A stretch of 64,000 nt of DNA from Micromonospora sp. WMMD961 (GCF_029626145.1 NZ_JARUBJ010000002.1:1270501-1334500); one strand, 5' to 3'; positions 56,318 to 64,000 are shown, counted from the first letter of the stretch. Program-made: numbers and translations. The notes: generated by a model from the letters alone, not told the origin.

Positions 56318-56932
56318 TCACCGGTCGGAGGTCGTCTCGGTGGCGGGTCGCAGAGGGCCGCCACGCAGCGCGTACGCCAGCAGGCCGGTCACCGCCAGCA
56401 CGGTGGCGCAGGCGGTGGCAGCCGTGGCGCCGGCGGGCTGGATCAGCCAACTGGCGACCTGCACCCGTACGTCCCTGCTGGGCCCGAGAAACGGCAGGAC
56501 CGCGACGAGGGTCCAGGTGAGCGGGGCGACCCAGGACAGCGCGGCGCCGAACAGGGCGGTGCCGAGCGCGGTCAGCCCGAGCAGGCCGGCCGTGTTGCGC
56601 AGCACGAGGGCGAGCGGTTCGTAGCGCGCGTCGGTGAGTGTGCTGAGCGACAGCAGGGCGGTGATCACTGCGGCGGCGGCGAGCAGGTGCCCGGCTCGCC
56701 GCAGCGGCCAGTTGACCGAAGCGGTGTGGTCGAGGGCGTCGTCGGCGCCGTTCAGGGTGGCCCCGAGCGCGACCACCGCCAGCATGATGGTGAGGCTGGC
56801 CGTACGCGCGTTGATCGTCGCCGAGGTCGTGTAGGTCGACGACAGCACCCACGCCAGCACGATCACCGCCGTGGCGACGCCCAGGGCGAGGGGCACCCGA
56901 CGGGAGCGCAGGTAGAGCTGAATCCATCTCAC
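56318..56932 (-). CDS. Membrane protein, last gene of the sigma/ABC operon
   Basis: A 204-residue integral membrane protein. GTG 56932 overlaps the upstream permease stop (GTGA) and starts MRWIQLYLRSRRVPLALG. Six or so helices follow (ALGVATAVIVLAWVLSS and similar). I recognise no catalytic or ATP-binding motif; it is probably the second permease half, or an accessory subunit of the ABC system. The region downstream of its stop, 56256-56317, is the only space before the convergent acyl-CoA dehydrogenase. Confidence 0.78.
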   Translation of the reverse strand: MRWIQLYLRSRRVPLALGVATAVIVLAWVLSSTYTTSATINARTASLTIMLAVVALGATLNGADDALDHTASVNWPLRRAGHLLAAAAVITALLSLSTLTDARYEPLALVLRNTAGLLGLTALGTALFGAALSWVAPLTWTLVAVLPFLGPSRDVRVQVASWLIQPAGATAATACATVLAVTGLLAYALRGGPLRPATETTSDR

Positions 56933-58317
56933 GGCTTCTCCTCGGGCAGGAGCGCCAGCAGGGCGTCGGTCCGGCAGTCCAACGCAGCGTCGCGTGCCGC
57001 CGCCATCCGATGCCGCTGCTCGGCCTCCGGCAGGCCCACCAACGCCTGGTACGCGCGCTGCGCCCGTTCGGCGTCCGTTCGATCCCACCAGGACTCCAGG
57101 GCCGGTGGCTGGTCGCTCAGCCAGGCGGCGGCGAGCCTCCGGGCGAGGGGTTCGTCGTCCTCCGACCCTTCGCCGCACTCCTGCTCCCAGACGGCCCGGA
57201 GCAGGGACGGCACGAAGTCACCGTCGGACAGGTCGGCGCCTCCGGTGCGGTTGATCGTCGGGGTCTCGAAGACGAGCGTGTCGCCGGGGTGCCGGGGCGG
57301 TGACAGATCGGGTGTGAGTTGCGCCCAGTAGGCGACCTGTTGGGTCTCCACCGCCCGGACCGGGGCGTCGGGTAGCTTCGCCGCGATCACCGCCAGGGCC
57401 TCCCGGGCCGGGCCGACGACGTCGGGCAGCACCCCGGCGTGTGCGCGGGTCACGCAGACCTGCGGGCCGTCGTTGTCGCAGACCAGCTCGACGGCGACCG
57501 GGTCGGCGACGACCGCGCCACGGGTTCCGCCCACCGGCAGCAGCGGCACGGTGACGGCGGCGCCGAGCACCGCGGGGAGCACCGCCAACGCGATGGCCCG
57601 ACGCCGGACCGCGCCCAGGAGCAGCAGCCCGGTGGCGGCGAGGGACACCAGCCACACCATCTGGAGCAGGCTGACCCGGTTGGTGACCGTCTGGAAGTCG
57701 TCCACGCCGCCGCTGAAGGTCGGAACGAGCAGCACCGCCGACGGTTCCGGCCGGAGCCGGGCGAGAGTCGTCGCGGTGTCGACCGTCATGACCCACTCCG
57801 GGACCAGACCGACCAGGACGAAGCCGAGCACGGCGACGAGGGGTGCGGTGACCAGGCGGGGTACGGCCCGGCCGGCGGCCATGCCCAGCCAGGCCGCGGC
57901 GATCAACGCCGGAACGCCGACGGCGATCACGACCATCGCGTTGGCCGGAAAGTAGCCCGCCGTCCGCACCACCCATCCGGCCGCGACGAGAAACACCAGG
58001 AGGTACGCGGTCGCCACCGCGCCGGCGAGCGCGCCCGCGGCCGGACCGACACGCTGCCATCGTGGCCGGACGGTGCTGGCGAACAACTCGTCGACCCGGT
58101 GCCGTGCGTCCCGGCGACCCAGCCACGCTCCGCCGGCCAGCGCCAGTGGCAGCAGCACCATCAGCATCGTCCGTGCGGTGATCGCCAGTTGCATCCACCG
58201 CCCGGCGTAGAACTCGGTGGACGTGAGCACCAGCGCCGTGCCGGTCACCAGTGACAGGAGGGCGACACCGGGAGCCGCCGACCGGCGCAGCTCGATGCGC
58301 AGGATTCGGCCGGTCAC
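56929..58317 (-). CDS. ABC exporter membrane subunit with soluble C-terminus
   Basis: A 462-residue permease-like protein. About six membrane helices occupy the first ~265 residues (ILRIELRRSAAPGVALLSLV onward). A soluble region of about 190 residues follows (ELVCDNDGPQVCVTRAHAGV..., with DTLVFETPTINRTGGADLSD and a Cys-containing tail). That tail is unusual for a small ABC-2-type permease and has no motif I know. The GTG 58317 overlaps the ATPase stop (GTGA), and its own stop overlaps the next gene, so the three membrane/ATPase genes are one translational unit. Confidence 0.8.
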   Translation of the reverse strand: MTGRILRIELRRSAAPGVALLSLVTGTALVLTSTEFYAGRWMQLAITARTMLMVLLPLALAGGAWLGRRDARHRVDELFASTVRPRWQRVGPAAGALAGAVATAYLLVFLVAAGWVVRTAGYFPANAMVVIAVGVPALIAAAWLGMAAGRAVPRLVTAPLVAVLGFVLVGLVPEWVMTVDTATTLARLRPEPSAVLLVPTFSGGVDDFQTVTNRVSLLQMVWLVSLAATGLLLLGAVRRRAIALAVLPAVLGAAVTVPLLPVGGTRGAVVADPVAVELVCDNDGPQVCVTRAHAGVLPDVVGPAREALAVIAAKLPDAPVRAVETQQVAYWAQLTPDLSPPRHPGDTLVFETPTINRTGGADLSDGDFVPSLLRAVWEQECGEGSEDDEPLARRLAAAWLSDQPPALESWWDRTDAERAQRAYQALVGLPEAEQRHRMAAARDAALDCRTDALLALLPEEKP

Positions 58318-59117
58318 GCCGACACCCGCCCACGGTAGGCGCGCAGCACCGACGAGTAGCCGCGTTCGGTGGCGCTGTCGCCGGCGTCGTCCGTGCCGCC
58401 CTGCGCGGCCAGCTCACCGGTGCTGCCCTGCCACACCAACCGACCCTCACTGACCAGCACCACGTCGGTGCAGGCCACCGCGACGTCCTCGACCAGGTGG
58501 GTGGAGACGAGCACGCAGCTGTCCAGGCCGATCTCGCGCAGCAGCTCACGGAAGTCGAGGCGTTGCTCCGGGTCCAGGCCGACCGTCGGCTCGTCGAGCA
58601 GCAGCACCTCCGGGTCGTTGACGATCGCCTGGGCGATGCCGGCGCGGCGCAGCATCCCGCCGGACAGCGTCTTCATCCGGGAGTCGGCGCGGTCCGCCAG
58701 ACCAACCCTTTCGATGGCCCGCTGCACCGCGCCGGGGATGACCGCCTTCGGCATCTCCTTGAGCCAGGCCAGGTACTCGACGAACTCCCGGACCGTGAAG
58801 CGCGGGTAGAAGCCGAAGTGCTGCGGCAGGTAGCCCAGGCCACGTCGTACCCGGCGCAGGTCCGCGCCGGCGGTGACGTCCTCGCCGAGCAGTGTGAGTC
58901 GGCCGGCGGACGGCTTCACCACGGTGGCCAGGGCCCGCATCAACGTCGTCTTGCCGGCGCCGTTGGGGCCGAGCAGCCCGTGCACGCCGATGCCCAACGA
59001 CAGGTCCAGACCGTTGACCGCCAGGTGTCGGCCGGCCTTGACCTGCAACGCCTCGGCGTGCACCGCCCACGGGTAGGTCGACGGCGCGGTCTCCGCCACG
59101 CTGACCGTACGCATCAT
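58314..59117 (-). CDS. ABC transporter ATP-binding protein
   Basis: A 267-residue nucleotide-binding subunit: Walker A LLGPNGAGKTTLMRAL, Q-loop GYLPQHFGFYPRFTVREFV, signature LSGGMLRRAGIAQAI, Walker B EVLLLDEPTVGLDPEQR, and switch His in LVSTHLVEDVAVACTDVV. The layout fits drug/lipid exporters of the ABC-2 (DrrA-like) class. Starts ATG 59117 (tandem ATGATG). The upstream anti-sigma gene ends 31 bp away; the downstream permease overlaps by 4 bp. Exporter direction is inferred from the subfamily. Confidence 0.94.
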   Translation of the reverse strand: MMRTVSVAETAPSTYPWAVHAEALQVKAGRHLAVNGLDLSLGIGVHGLLGPNGAGKTTLMRALATVVKPSAGRLTLLGEDVTAGADLRRVRRGLGYLPQHFGFYPRFTVREFVEYLAWLKEMPKAVIPGAVQRAIERVGLADRADSRMKTLSGGMLRRAGIAQAIVNDPEVLLLDEPTVGLDPEQRLDFRELLREIGLDSCVLVSTHLVEDVAVACTDVVLVSEGRLVWQGSTGELAAQGGTDDAGDSATERGYSSVLRAYRGRVSA

Positions 59118-59148
59118 GATGTCTCCATTCGGTCCTGGCTGGATCTCG

Positions 59149-59946
59149 TCATCGGAAGGTGTTGGTCGGCAGCTGCGAGCGCCATCGGGCCTGGACGAGG
59201 ACCACGGCCAGCAACAGCACCGTGGTGAGTGCCCAACCGGTCAGGCTGCTGCCCGCGAGGACGGCCGGGAGTCGCCCGCCGACCAGGCTCGGCGCCACCA
59301 CACCCACGGACCAGGTGAGCGCCAACGTGAAGGCGGCCCGGTCGATCCCCATCACGGTGCCCAGCGCCAACGCTCCGGCGGTGAAGCCCAGAGCCGGCAG
59401 CAACCAGAGGCCGGGGGAGTGCCCGGTGCCCCAGCCCGCCACCGCCAGCACCGGCAGGACCGCGACCAGCGCCCCCAACGTGCGGCGTATCAGAAGCGGC
59501 AGGCCGGTACGGGGTGTGGTGGCCGCCAGCTCCCAGGCCGGGTCGACTCGCCGGCTCCAGACGGCGGCCACCGGCAGCAGCGGCGCGACCGGCGCGACCA
59601 GCAGCACCAGCGACGGCAGGCTGGCGAAGCTCCTCTCGAAGAGGAACGCGGCCAGCATCAGTCCGGCGGCGGTGGCGAGCCAGGGCAGGATTCGTGCGGC
59701 GACCCCGGTACGGGGTAGCCGCCGACGACGCACCGGCCCCGGACCGGTGGCCATCTGGGCGGCGACCACGCCGGCCACCCGGTCCAGCAGCTCGCGTGTG
59801 CCGGGGTCGACCGCATCCGTCAGCAGCGCCCGGCAGCCGGTGCAGGTCTCCAGGTGTGCCTCCACCGCCCAGATGGTCGCGTCGTCGACGCCGGCTCCGC
59901 CCGAGGCGTAGTGGGAGATGAGAGCGGGCGTGGGATGAGTGGTCAT
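59149..59946 (-). CDS. Zinc-type anti-sigma factor membrane protein
   Basis: A 265-residue membrane protein. Residues 31-38 HLETCTGC match the ZAS anti-sigma zinc motif (H-x3-C-x2-C), and the ~75-residue cytoplasmic domain ends at PRTGVAARI. Six hydrophobic helices follow, more than usual for an anti-sigma factor, so the membrane part may itself sense or transport something. ATG 59946 overlaps the sigma gene stop by 4 bases (ATGA), the classic sigma/anti-sigma arrangement. The signal is unknown. Confidence 0.88.
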   Translation of the reverse strand: MTTHPTPALISHYASGGAGVDDATIWAVEAHLETCTGCRALLTDAVDPGTRELLDRVAGVVAAQMATGPGPVRRRRLPRTGVAARILPWLATAAGLMLAAFLFERSFASLPSLVLLVAPVAPLLPVAAVWSRRVDPAWELAATTPRTGLPLLIRRTLGALVAVLPVLAVAGWGTGHSPGLWLLPALGFTAGALALGTVMGIDRAAFTLALTWSVGVVAPSLVGGRLPAVLAGSSLTGWALTTVLLLAVVLVQARWRSQLPTNTFR

Positions 59947-60497
59947 GACAGCGCCTCCCGGAGTGCGATTCGGGCCCGTCTCGCGCGGGTCTTCACGGTC
60001 CCCTCCGGCATGCCGAGCAGCAGTGACGTCTCTCGGGCGGTCAACCCGTCGAGGACCATGGCGCGGAGCACCTGTCGCAGCTCCGGGGCCAGGGCCTGCA
60101 GGGCCTTTTCGAGGTTGGCGTCCATCCCCCCGGCCAGCGCCTCCTCCTCGGCGGCCGGGGCGACGGTCTCGAAGGTCTGCACCGCCGGGATCCGCTCACG
60201 TCGAGCCCGGTGGCGGAACGCGTCGATCAGCCGGTGGGCGGCGATCGTCCACAACCAGCCAACGGCGCTGCCGGAGGTGGAGGACGACTGCGCCTGACTG
60301 CCGGCCGACCGCCACACCGCCAGGTACGTCTCCTGCAACACCTCGGCCACCACGTCCTCGTCGGCGCAGCGCCGGCGCAGACGCGCGGTCAACCAGGGGG
60401 CGGTACGCCGGTACAGCGCGTCGAACGCGCGCCGGTCGCCCCGAGCGACCCGGCGGAGCAGTTCGCCCTCGTCGAGCCCGTCCAGACTCCGTCTCAC
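59943..60497 (-). CDS. Sigma-70 family (ECF) RNA polymerase sigma factor
   Basis: A 184-residue ECF sigma factor with region 2 (GDRRAFDALYRRTAPWLTARL, then AEVLQETYLAVWRSAG for -10 recognition) and region 4 (LAPELRQVLRAMVLDGLTAR, then ETSLLLGMPEGTVKTRARRA, the -35 helix-turn-helix). The start is not sure: GTG 60497 begins MRRSLDGLDEGELLRRVARGD and TTG 60506 adds three residues; neither has a strong ribosome-binding site. Overlaps the anti-sigma gene by 4 bases and so controls, by context, the ABC exporter downstream. Divergent from the Bcr/CflA transporter across 261 bp in which I see no gene. Confidence 0.9.
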   Translation of the reverse strand: MRRSLDGLDEGELLRRVARGDRRAFDALYRRTAPWLTARLRRRCADEDVVAEVLQETYLAVWRSAGSQAQSSSTSGSAVGWLWTIAAHRLIDAFRHRARRERIPAVQTFETVAPAAEEEALAGGMDANLEKALQALAPELRQVLRAMVLDGLTARETSLLLGMPEGTVKTRARRARIALREALS

Positions 60498-60758
60498 GAA
60501 AGGCAAGACGACGCGTACCCCTGCTGCGGTTCTCGCTGCACCGTGACCGCCGTCACACCCGACACCCGTCGACGGCGATCCGCCGTGGCGTGACTCCCCA
60601 CACACTGGGAACGTCGTCCGCCTCGCACGCGTTCACCCCCACCGCAACCCTGCTCGTCACGTCCTCGCCTCCCACACCATGCCCGCTGTTCCTGCGGGTG
60701 CGCCGACGCTCCGCGCCGCGTGTGACGAGATACCCGCTTCCACAGAGAGATCGAGTTG

Positions 60759-62063
60759 ATGAAGCAGTCCGTGGAAGAGACCGGACCCGGCACCCGTACG
60801 GCAGATCCGACGACGACCGAGGGCGTCCTGCCCGGCGATCTGATGACCAACCGTCAGCGGGTGCAACTCGTCCTCGTGCTGGGCGCGTTGATCGCCATCG
60901 GCCCGTTGACCATCGACATGTACCTGCCGGCGCTGCCCGCCATCACGGCAGGTCTGCAGACCACCGAGACCGCTGTGCAGTTGACGCTGACCGGCACGTT
61001 GGTCGGTCTCGCCCTGGGTCAGTTGCTGATCGGTCCGCTGTCCGACGTGGTCGGACGGCGGGCTCCGCTGCTGGCCGGGTTGGCCGCACACATCGTGGCC
61101 TCGGTGCTGTGCGTCTTCGCGCCCAACATCGCGGTGCTCGGCACGCTGCGCGTCCTGCAGGGGCTCGGTGTCGCAGCCGCCACCGTGGTCGCCACGGCCG
61201 TCGTCCGCGACCTGTTCAGCGGGGCCTCATTCGCCCGGATCTTCTCGCGGCTGATGCTCGTCATGGGGCTGGCGCCGATCCTCGCGCCGACCCTCGGCAG
61301 CGCCCTGCTGAGCTGGACCGACTGGCGGGGCGTCTTCGCCGCGCTGGCGGTGCTGGGTGCGCTGCTGATCGTCGTGGCCGCGTTCCGGCTCCGGGAGACC
61401 CTGCCGGTGACGCGTCGGCGGCACGGCGGGGTGAGCGCCACCCTGCGCGACTACCGGGGGTTGCTCAACGACCGGGCATTCGTCGGCCTGGTGCTGGTCG
61501 CCGGCCTGGCGATGGCGGCCCTGTTCGCGTACGTCTCGGGTTCGTCGTTCGTGCTCCAGCAGGAGTACGGCCTGGACGAGCAGCAGTTCGGCATCGCCTT
61601 CGGGGCCGGCGCGGTGGGCCTGATCGGGGCCACCCAGTTCAACGTGCGGCTGCTGCGCCGCTACACCCCGCAGCAGATCCTGGTCAGCGCCCTGATCGCC
61701 GGAACGGCGGCCGGGCTGCTGCTGATCATGTTCGCGGCGACCGGCTTCGGTGGCCTCGGCACCCTGCTCGCGTCACTGTGGCTGGTGCTGGCCGCCGCCG
61801 GCCTCGCCCTGCCGAACGCCCCGGCGCTGGCCATGAGCCGGCACAGCGAGGCCGCGGGCACCGCCGCGGCGCTGCTCGGCGCGGTGCAGTTCGGCATCGG
61901 CGCGGTGTCGGCGCCACTGGCCGGCCTGTTCGGCACCGGGAGCGTACCGATGGCGGTCGTCATCGCGGGCGGCATGGCCGCCGCGCTGGTGGTCATGCTC
62001 CTCGTCGTTCCCCGCGCCAGCCTCGGCACGGTCGACCCGGATCTGGCGGTCGCGCTGCACTAG
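60759..62063 (+). CDS. Bcr/CflA family multidrug efflux MFS transporter
   Basis: A 434-residue major-facilitator pump with 12 predicted helices. Family marks: N-terminal QLVLVLGALIAIGPLTIDMY and YLPALPAITAGLQT, motif A GPLSDVVGRRAPLLAG after helix 2, and LGTLRVLQGLGVAAATVVAT in helix 4. Bcr/CflA proteins export drugs such as bicyclomycin, chloramphenicol or sulfonamides, or cysteine. ATG 60759 is chosen next to a TTG at 60756; AGAGAGATCGAG precedes. It diverges from the sigma factor, so a shared control region is possible. It ends 59 bp before a convergent gene with a 12-bp hairpin between them. Confidence 0.93.
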   Translation: MKQSVEETGPGTRTADPTTTEGVLPGDLMTNRQRVQLVLVLGALIAIGPLTIDMYLPALPAITAGLQTTETAVQLTLTGTLVGLALGQLLIGPLSDVVGRRAPLLAGLAAHIVASVLCVFAPNIAVLGTLRVLQGLGVAAATVVATAVVRDLFSGASFARIFSRLMLVMGLAPILAPTLGSALLSWTDWRGVFAALAVLGALLIVVAAFRLRETLPVTRRRHGGVSATLRDYRGLLNDRAFVGLVLVAGLAMAALFAYVSGSSFVLQQEYGLDEQQFGIAFGAGAVGLIGATQFNVRLLRRYTPQQILVSALIAGTAAGLLLIMFAATGFGGLGTLLASLWLVLAAAGLALPNAPALAMSRHSEAAGTAAALLGAVQFGIGAVSAPLAGLFGTGSVPMAVVIAGGMAAALVVMLLVVPRASLGTVDPDLAVALH

Positions 62064-62089
62064 GGCGGGTGTCTCGCTCGGCGAGACAG

Positions 62090-62117
62090 CGGGCGGGCCG
62101 GTCACCCGGCCCGCCCG
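62090..62117. terminator. Hairpin between convergent transporter and membrane genes
   Basis: A perfect 12-bp stem (62090-62101 with 62106-62117) and TCAC loop in the 59-bp convergent gap; usable from both directions. Confidence 0.85.
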
Positions 62118-62122
62118 ACGAT

Positions 62123-62794
62123 TCAGCGGATCTCGGTGGTGTCCTCGGGGCGGGGTTGACCACGCGGTGGGGCGGACCAGGGTGACTCCCCACCGACCCG
62201 GCGTGGCAGCGGCTCGGTCGGCGTCGGATCAGCCGGGTAACCCAGCGTGAGGGGTGCGGTGTCCCGGTCCGCCGGTGTGGCCGGCGGCCAGTCGGTCGGT
62301 GTGACGTCGTCCTTGCCGGGGCCTCCGTCCGGCACGGGGGCCGGCGTCGCGGCCGGCTCGGTCGCCGGGCTGGGCCACTGCCGCCACCGCTGCATGCTGA
62401 AGGTCGCCATCAGCAGCAGCAGGCCGACCAGGAAGAGCGTGCCGTTCTCCACCGGCAGCCGCAGCGGCAGCGGATCGCCGAGCACCTTCCACCCGTGCGG
62501 GATCGCATCCCGCACCGAGAAGGGTGCCACGAACATCCCGATGTACGGGGTGACCAGCAGCAACCCAGCCACCAGTGGGCCCAGCGGTGAGAAACGCAGC
62601 GTGCCGAGCAGGCCCAACAGGACGCCGCCGACACCGAGGTACACGGCCGGCTCGATCAGGTTGGCGGTGTTGAACGTGCCGATCTCCACCCAGCGGTCGA
62701 CCGTCCGGCTCGACCCGTCCTGCCCCAGTGTGACCAGCACCCAGGTGATGGGCGCCACCACCAGCCCGGCGAGGAAGCTCCAGAGATGTCGCAT
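62123..62794 (-). CDS. Membrane protein of unknown function
   Basis: A 223-residue protein with four hydrophobic helices in the first ~135 residues (LWSFLAGLVVAPITWVLVTL, AVYLGVGGVLLGLLGTL, LGPLVAGLLLVTPYIGMFV and LFLVGLLLLMATFSM), then a Pro/Thr/Asp-rich disordered cytoplasmic tail. No known domain. ATG 62794 is immediately preceded by a TACGGT box on the minus strand (62801-62806), 6 bases away, with no ribosome-binding site: leaderless. Its promoter overlaps that of the thioesterase. Confidence 0.78.
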   Translation of the reverse strand: MRHLWSFLAGLVVAPITWVLVTLGQDGSSRTVDRWVEIGTFNTANLIEPAVYLGVGGVLLGLLGTLRFSPLGPLVAGLLLVTPYIGMFVAPFSVRDAIPHGWKVLGDPLPLRLPVENGTLFLVGLLLLMATFSMQRWRQWPSPATEPAATPAPVPDGGPGKDDVTPTDWPPATPADRDTAPLTLGYPADPTPTEPLPRRVGGESPWSAPPRGQPRPEDTTEIR

Positions 62795-62817
62795 CCGCGC
62801 ACCGTACCGTTTTCGAC
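62795..62817. promoter_or_regulatory. Head-to-head promoter with overlapping -10 boxes
   Basis: A 23-bp intergenic space between start codons of divergent genes. Minus-strand -10 TACGGT is at 62801-62806 and plus-strand -10 TACCGT at 62805-62810; they share two bases. Each ends 6-7 bases before its start codon. The -35 regions fall inside the opposite coding sequences and are weak. Confidence 0.55.
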
Positions 62818-63336
62818 ATGACTGAGCACCTCTCCGCCGCTCCGATCGGCAAGCCGACGTCGTACTCGCGCGTCACGCTGAGCAAGATCATGACGGCCGT
62901 GGACGTGAACCTCTACGGCACCGTGCACGGTGGGGTCCTGATGAAGTTCGTCGATGACGTCGCGGGTGCCGCCGCGGCCCGGCACAGCGGCGGAACGGCG
63001 GTGACCGCGGCGATCGACGAGATCGTCTTCTCCGAGGCGGTCCGCGTCGGTGACCTGGTGCACGCGCACGCGCAGGTGAACTGGACCGGCCAGACCTCGA
63101 TGGAGGTGGGTGTGCGGGTGGTCGCCGAACGGTGGGACTCGGCCGAGGACGCGGCGGTCCGGGTGGCCACCGCGTACCTGGTCTTCGTCGGTGTGGACGT
63201 CGGCGGCGCGCCGAGGGCGGTCCGCCCGGTGCTGCCGGAGACGGCGGAGGACGAGCGCCGGTACAAGGAGGCGGAGATCCGCCGGGCGCACCGCCTCGCC
63301 CGCCGCCGCGCCATCCAGGCCCACCGCGCCGGCTGA
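62818..63336 (+). CDS. Acyl-CoA thioesterase (hot-dog fold, YciA/BACH type)
   Basis: A 172-residue thioesterase hydrolysing acyl-CoA. The active-site region is DVNLYGTVHGGVLMKFVDDV (catalytic Asp and the HGG turn), then AVTAAIDEIVFSEAVRVGD and VHAHAQVNWTGQTSMEVGVR. The C-terminal helix is highly Arg-rich (RRAHRLARRRAIQAHR). Hot-dog thioesterases of this type act as hexamers on medium/long chains. ATG 62818 follows a TACCGT box by 7 bases, so leaderless. It stands close to acetoacetyl-CoA synthetase, matching an acyl-CoA theme. A 28-bp hairpin follows. Confidence 0.92.
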   Translation: MTEHLSAAPIGKPTSYSRVTLSKIMTAVDVNLYGTVHGGVLMKFVDDVAGAAAARHSGGTAVTAAIDEIVFSEAVRVGDLVHAHAQVNWTGQTSMEVGVRVVAERWDSAEDAAVRVATAYLVFVGVDVGGAPRAVRPVLPETAEDERRYKEAEIRRAHRLARRRAIQAHRAG

Positions 63337-63395
63337 GGGCGAAGGAAGGGCCCCTTACTAACGCCTAGCGTTAGTAAGGGGCCCTTCCTTCGCCC
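63337..63395. terminator. Perfect 28-bp hairpin after the thioesterase, AAGGAAGGGGCCCTT family
   Basis: Arms 63337-63364 and 63368-63395 are perfect complements with a 3-base CTA loop. It begins directly after the stop codon. It is the longest perfect palindrome in the window and the third member of its family. Confidence 0.9.
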
Positions 63396-63536
63396 ACATG
63401 GGTCGGCGGGGTGGTGTGTGGGACGGGCACGCGTCGGATGGCGTACCCGGTGCGCAGAATGGCGCTTCGAGGTAGGGCAAGATGGCGCCACGGCCCATTT
63501 CACAACGTCGTGCCGGGCCAGGGGGAGGGTGGACCA

Positions 63537-64000
63537 GTGGGTGACATGCTGTGGGCGCCGCCAGCGGACGTACGCGAGCGGTCCCGGATCGGCGGCTACC
63601 TGCGCTGGCTGCGGGAGCACCGGGGGCTGGACTTCGCCGACTACGACGCGCTCTGGCGCTGGTCCACCACCGATCTGGACGGGTTCTGGCGCTCCATCTG
63701 GGATCACTTCGAGGTGATCGCGCACACCCCGCCGACCGCCACCCTTGCCGAACGGGGGATGCCCGGGGCCCGCTGGTTCCCCGGGGCCACGCTCAACTAC
63801 GCGGAGAACGTGCTGCGGATGCCGGGGCGTGTCGAGGACGACCCGGTGGTGATCGCGCACGGGCAGACCCGACCGCCGGTCACGCTGACCGCCGGGGAGC
63901 TGCGCGAGCAGGTACGCCGGGTGTCGGCCGGGCTGCGCCGGCTCGGCGTCACCGCCGGTGACCGGGTGGCGGCGTACGCCCCGAACATCCCGGAGACGTA
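63537..64000 (+). CDS. Acetoacetyl-CoA synthetase, 5' part (cut by the window end)
   Basis: ATP-dependent ligase forming acetoacetyl-CoA from acetoacetate. 154 residues are visible. GTG 63537 has GGGGAGG 8 bases upstream. The sequence starts MGDMLWAPPADVRERSRIGG, then LRWLREHRGLDFADYDALWR, then STTDLDGFWRSIWDHFEV with ARWFPGATLNYAENVLRM and the VTLTAGELREQVRR-type start of the adenylate-forming domain. This N-terminal layout is typical of AACS. The ATP-binding and CoA motifs lie beyond 64000. Codon use is uniform with the neighbours. Confidence 0.88.
   Translation, partial: MGDMLWAPPADVRERSRIGGYLRWLREHRGLDFADYDALWRWSTTDLDGFWRSIWDHFEVIAHTPPTATLAERGMPGARWFPGATLNYAENVLRMPGRVEDDPVVIAHGQTRPPVTLTAGELREQVRRVSAGLRRLGVTAGDRVAAYAPNIPET

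Overview
The window is about 64 kb of very GC-rich, densely coded chromosome from an actinomycete. The best guess is Micromonosporaceae (Micromonospora or a close relative). Support: GTG/TTG starts are common, several genes look leaderless, a mycothiol gene (mca) sits beside greA, and intergenic GC-palindromes of the AAGGAAGGGGCCCTT type recur. From memory, parts of the gene order also match Mycobacterium tuberculosis: mfd-mazG-lipoprotein-eno-DivIC-DUF501-ppx; a thiolase-SGNH-cbs-metB-greA-DUF4307-mca-small protein-DUF255 block; and purK/purE near a FadE25-like dehydrogenase. I see no prophage, IS element, CRISPR array, rRNA operon or large biosynthetic cluster. This is mostly core chromosome.

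Layout. 1-10.8 kb: the 3' part of mfd, a lipoprotein, mazG, a DUF885 protein, nudC with an overlapping lipoprotein gene (minus strand), eno, a DivIC/FtsB-like protein, DUF501, an ArgA-type acetyltransferase and a Ppx/GppA phosphatase. 10.9-15.3 kb: a secreted peptidoglycan-binding protein, a PadR regulator coupled to a HAAS-type membrane protein, an LppU-like protein with a coding minisatellite, a dienelactone hydrolase and a family-5 uracil-DNA glycosylase. 15.3-21.3 kb: a tightly overlapping DUF4129 - membrane protein - MoxR - DUF58 - membrane protein operon, then a type-II NADH dehydrogenase. 21.3-25.6 kb: a large GT-C-like membrane protein (minus), tRNA-Leu(TAA), two tandem Bax-inhibitor-1 proteins and a small unknown. 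25.6-36.7 kb: thiolase, two overlapping SGNH hydrolases, YkvA, cystathionine beta-synthase, GNAT, RNase Z, MsrA, HIT, cystathionine gamma-synthase and amidase. 36.7-46.5 kb: DUF4328, threonine ammonia-lyase, greA, DUF4307, mca, a small membrane protein, a GGDEF-EAL protein and a DUF255 protein. 46.5-56.3 kb: purK-purE, a 1629-residue zinc-ribbon polytopic membrane protein, UDP-sugar dehydrogenase and acyl-CoA dehydrogenase. 56.3-60.5 kb: a minus-strand operon of sigma factor, zinc-type anti-sigma factor, ABC ATPase and two membrane proteins. 60.7-64 kb: a Bcr/CflA transporter, a membrane protein, a thioesterase and the start of acetoacetyl-CoA synthetase, cut by the window end.

How the genes work together. 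cbs and metB supply transsulfuration in both directions and ilvA opens isoleucine synthesis. Mca and MsrA belong to thiol and oxidative defence. purK/purE do the carboxylation steps of purine synthesis. The sigma/anti-sigma pair is wired by 4-bp overlaps or short gaps to an ABC exporter and probably controls it.

The least expected observations are non-coding or nearly so. Two tandem 56-bp-period repeats form two chained 19-codon ORFs that keep a MoxR-operon gene pair translationally coupled. A near-perfect extended Shine-Dalgarno with a 12-codon ORF heads the RNase Z transcript. Two divergent leaderless genes share a 23-bp promoter with overlapping -10 boxes. Three families of hairpins or minisatellites fill the gaps. 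I do not see clear evidence of a wholly new defence or biosynthetic system.
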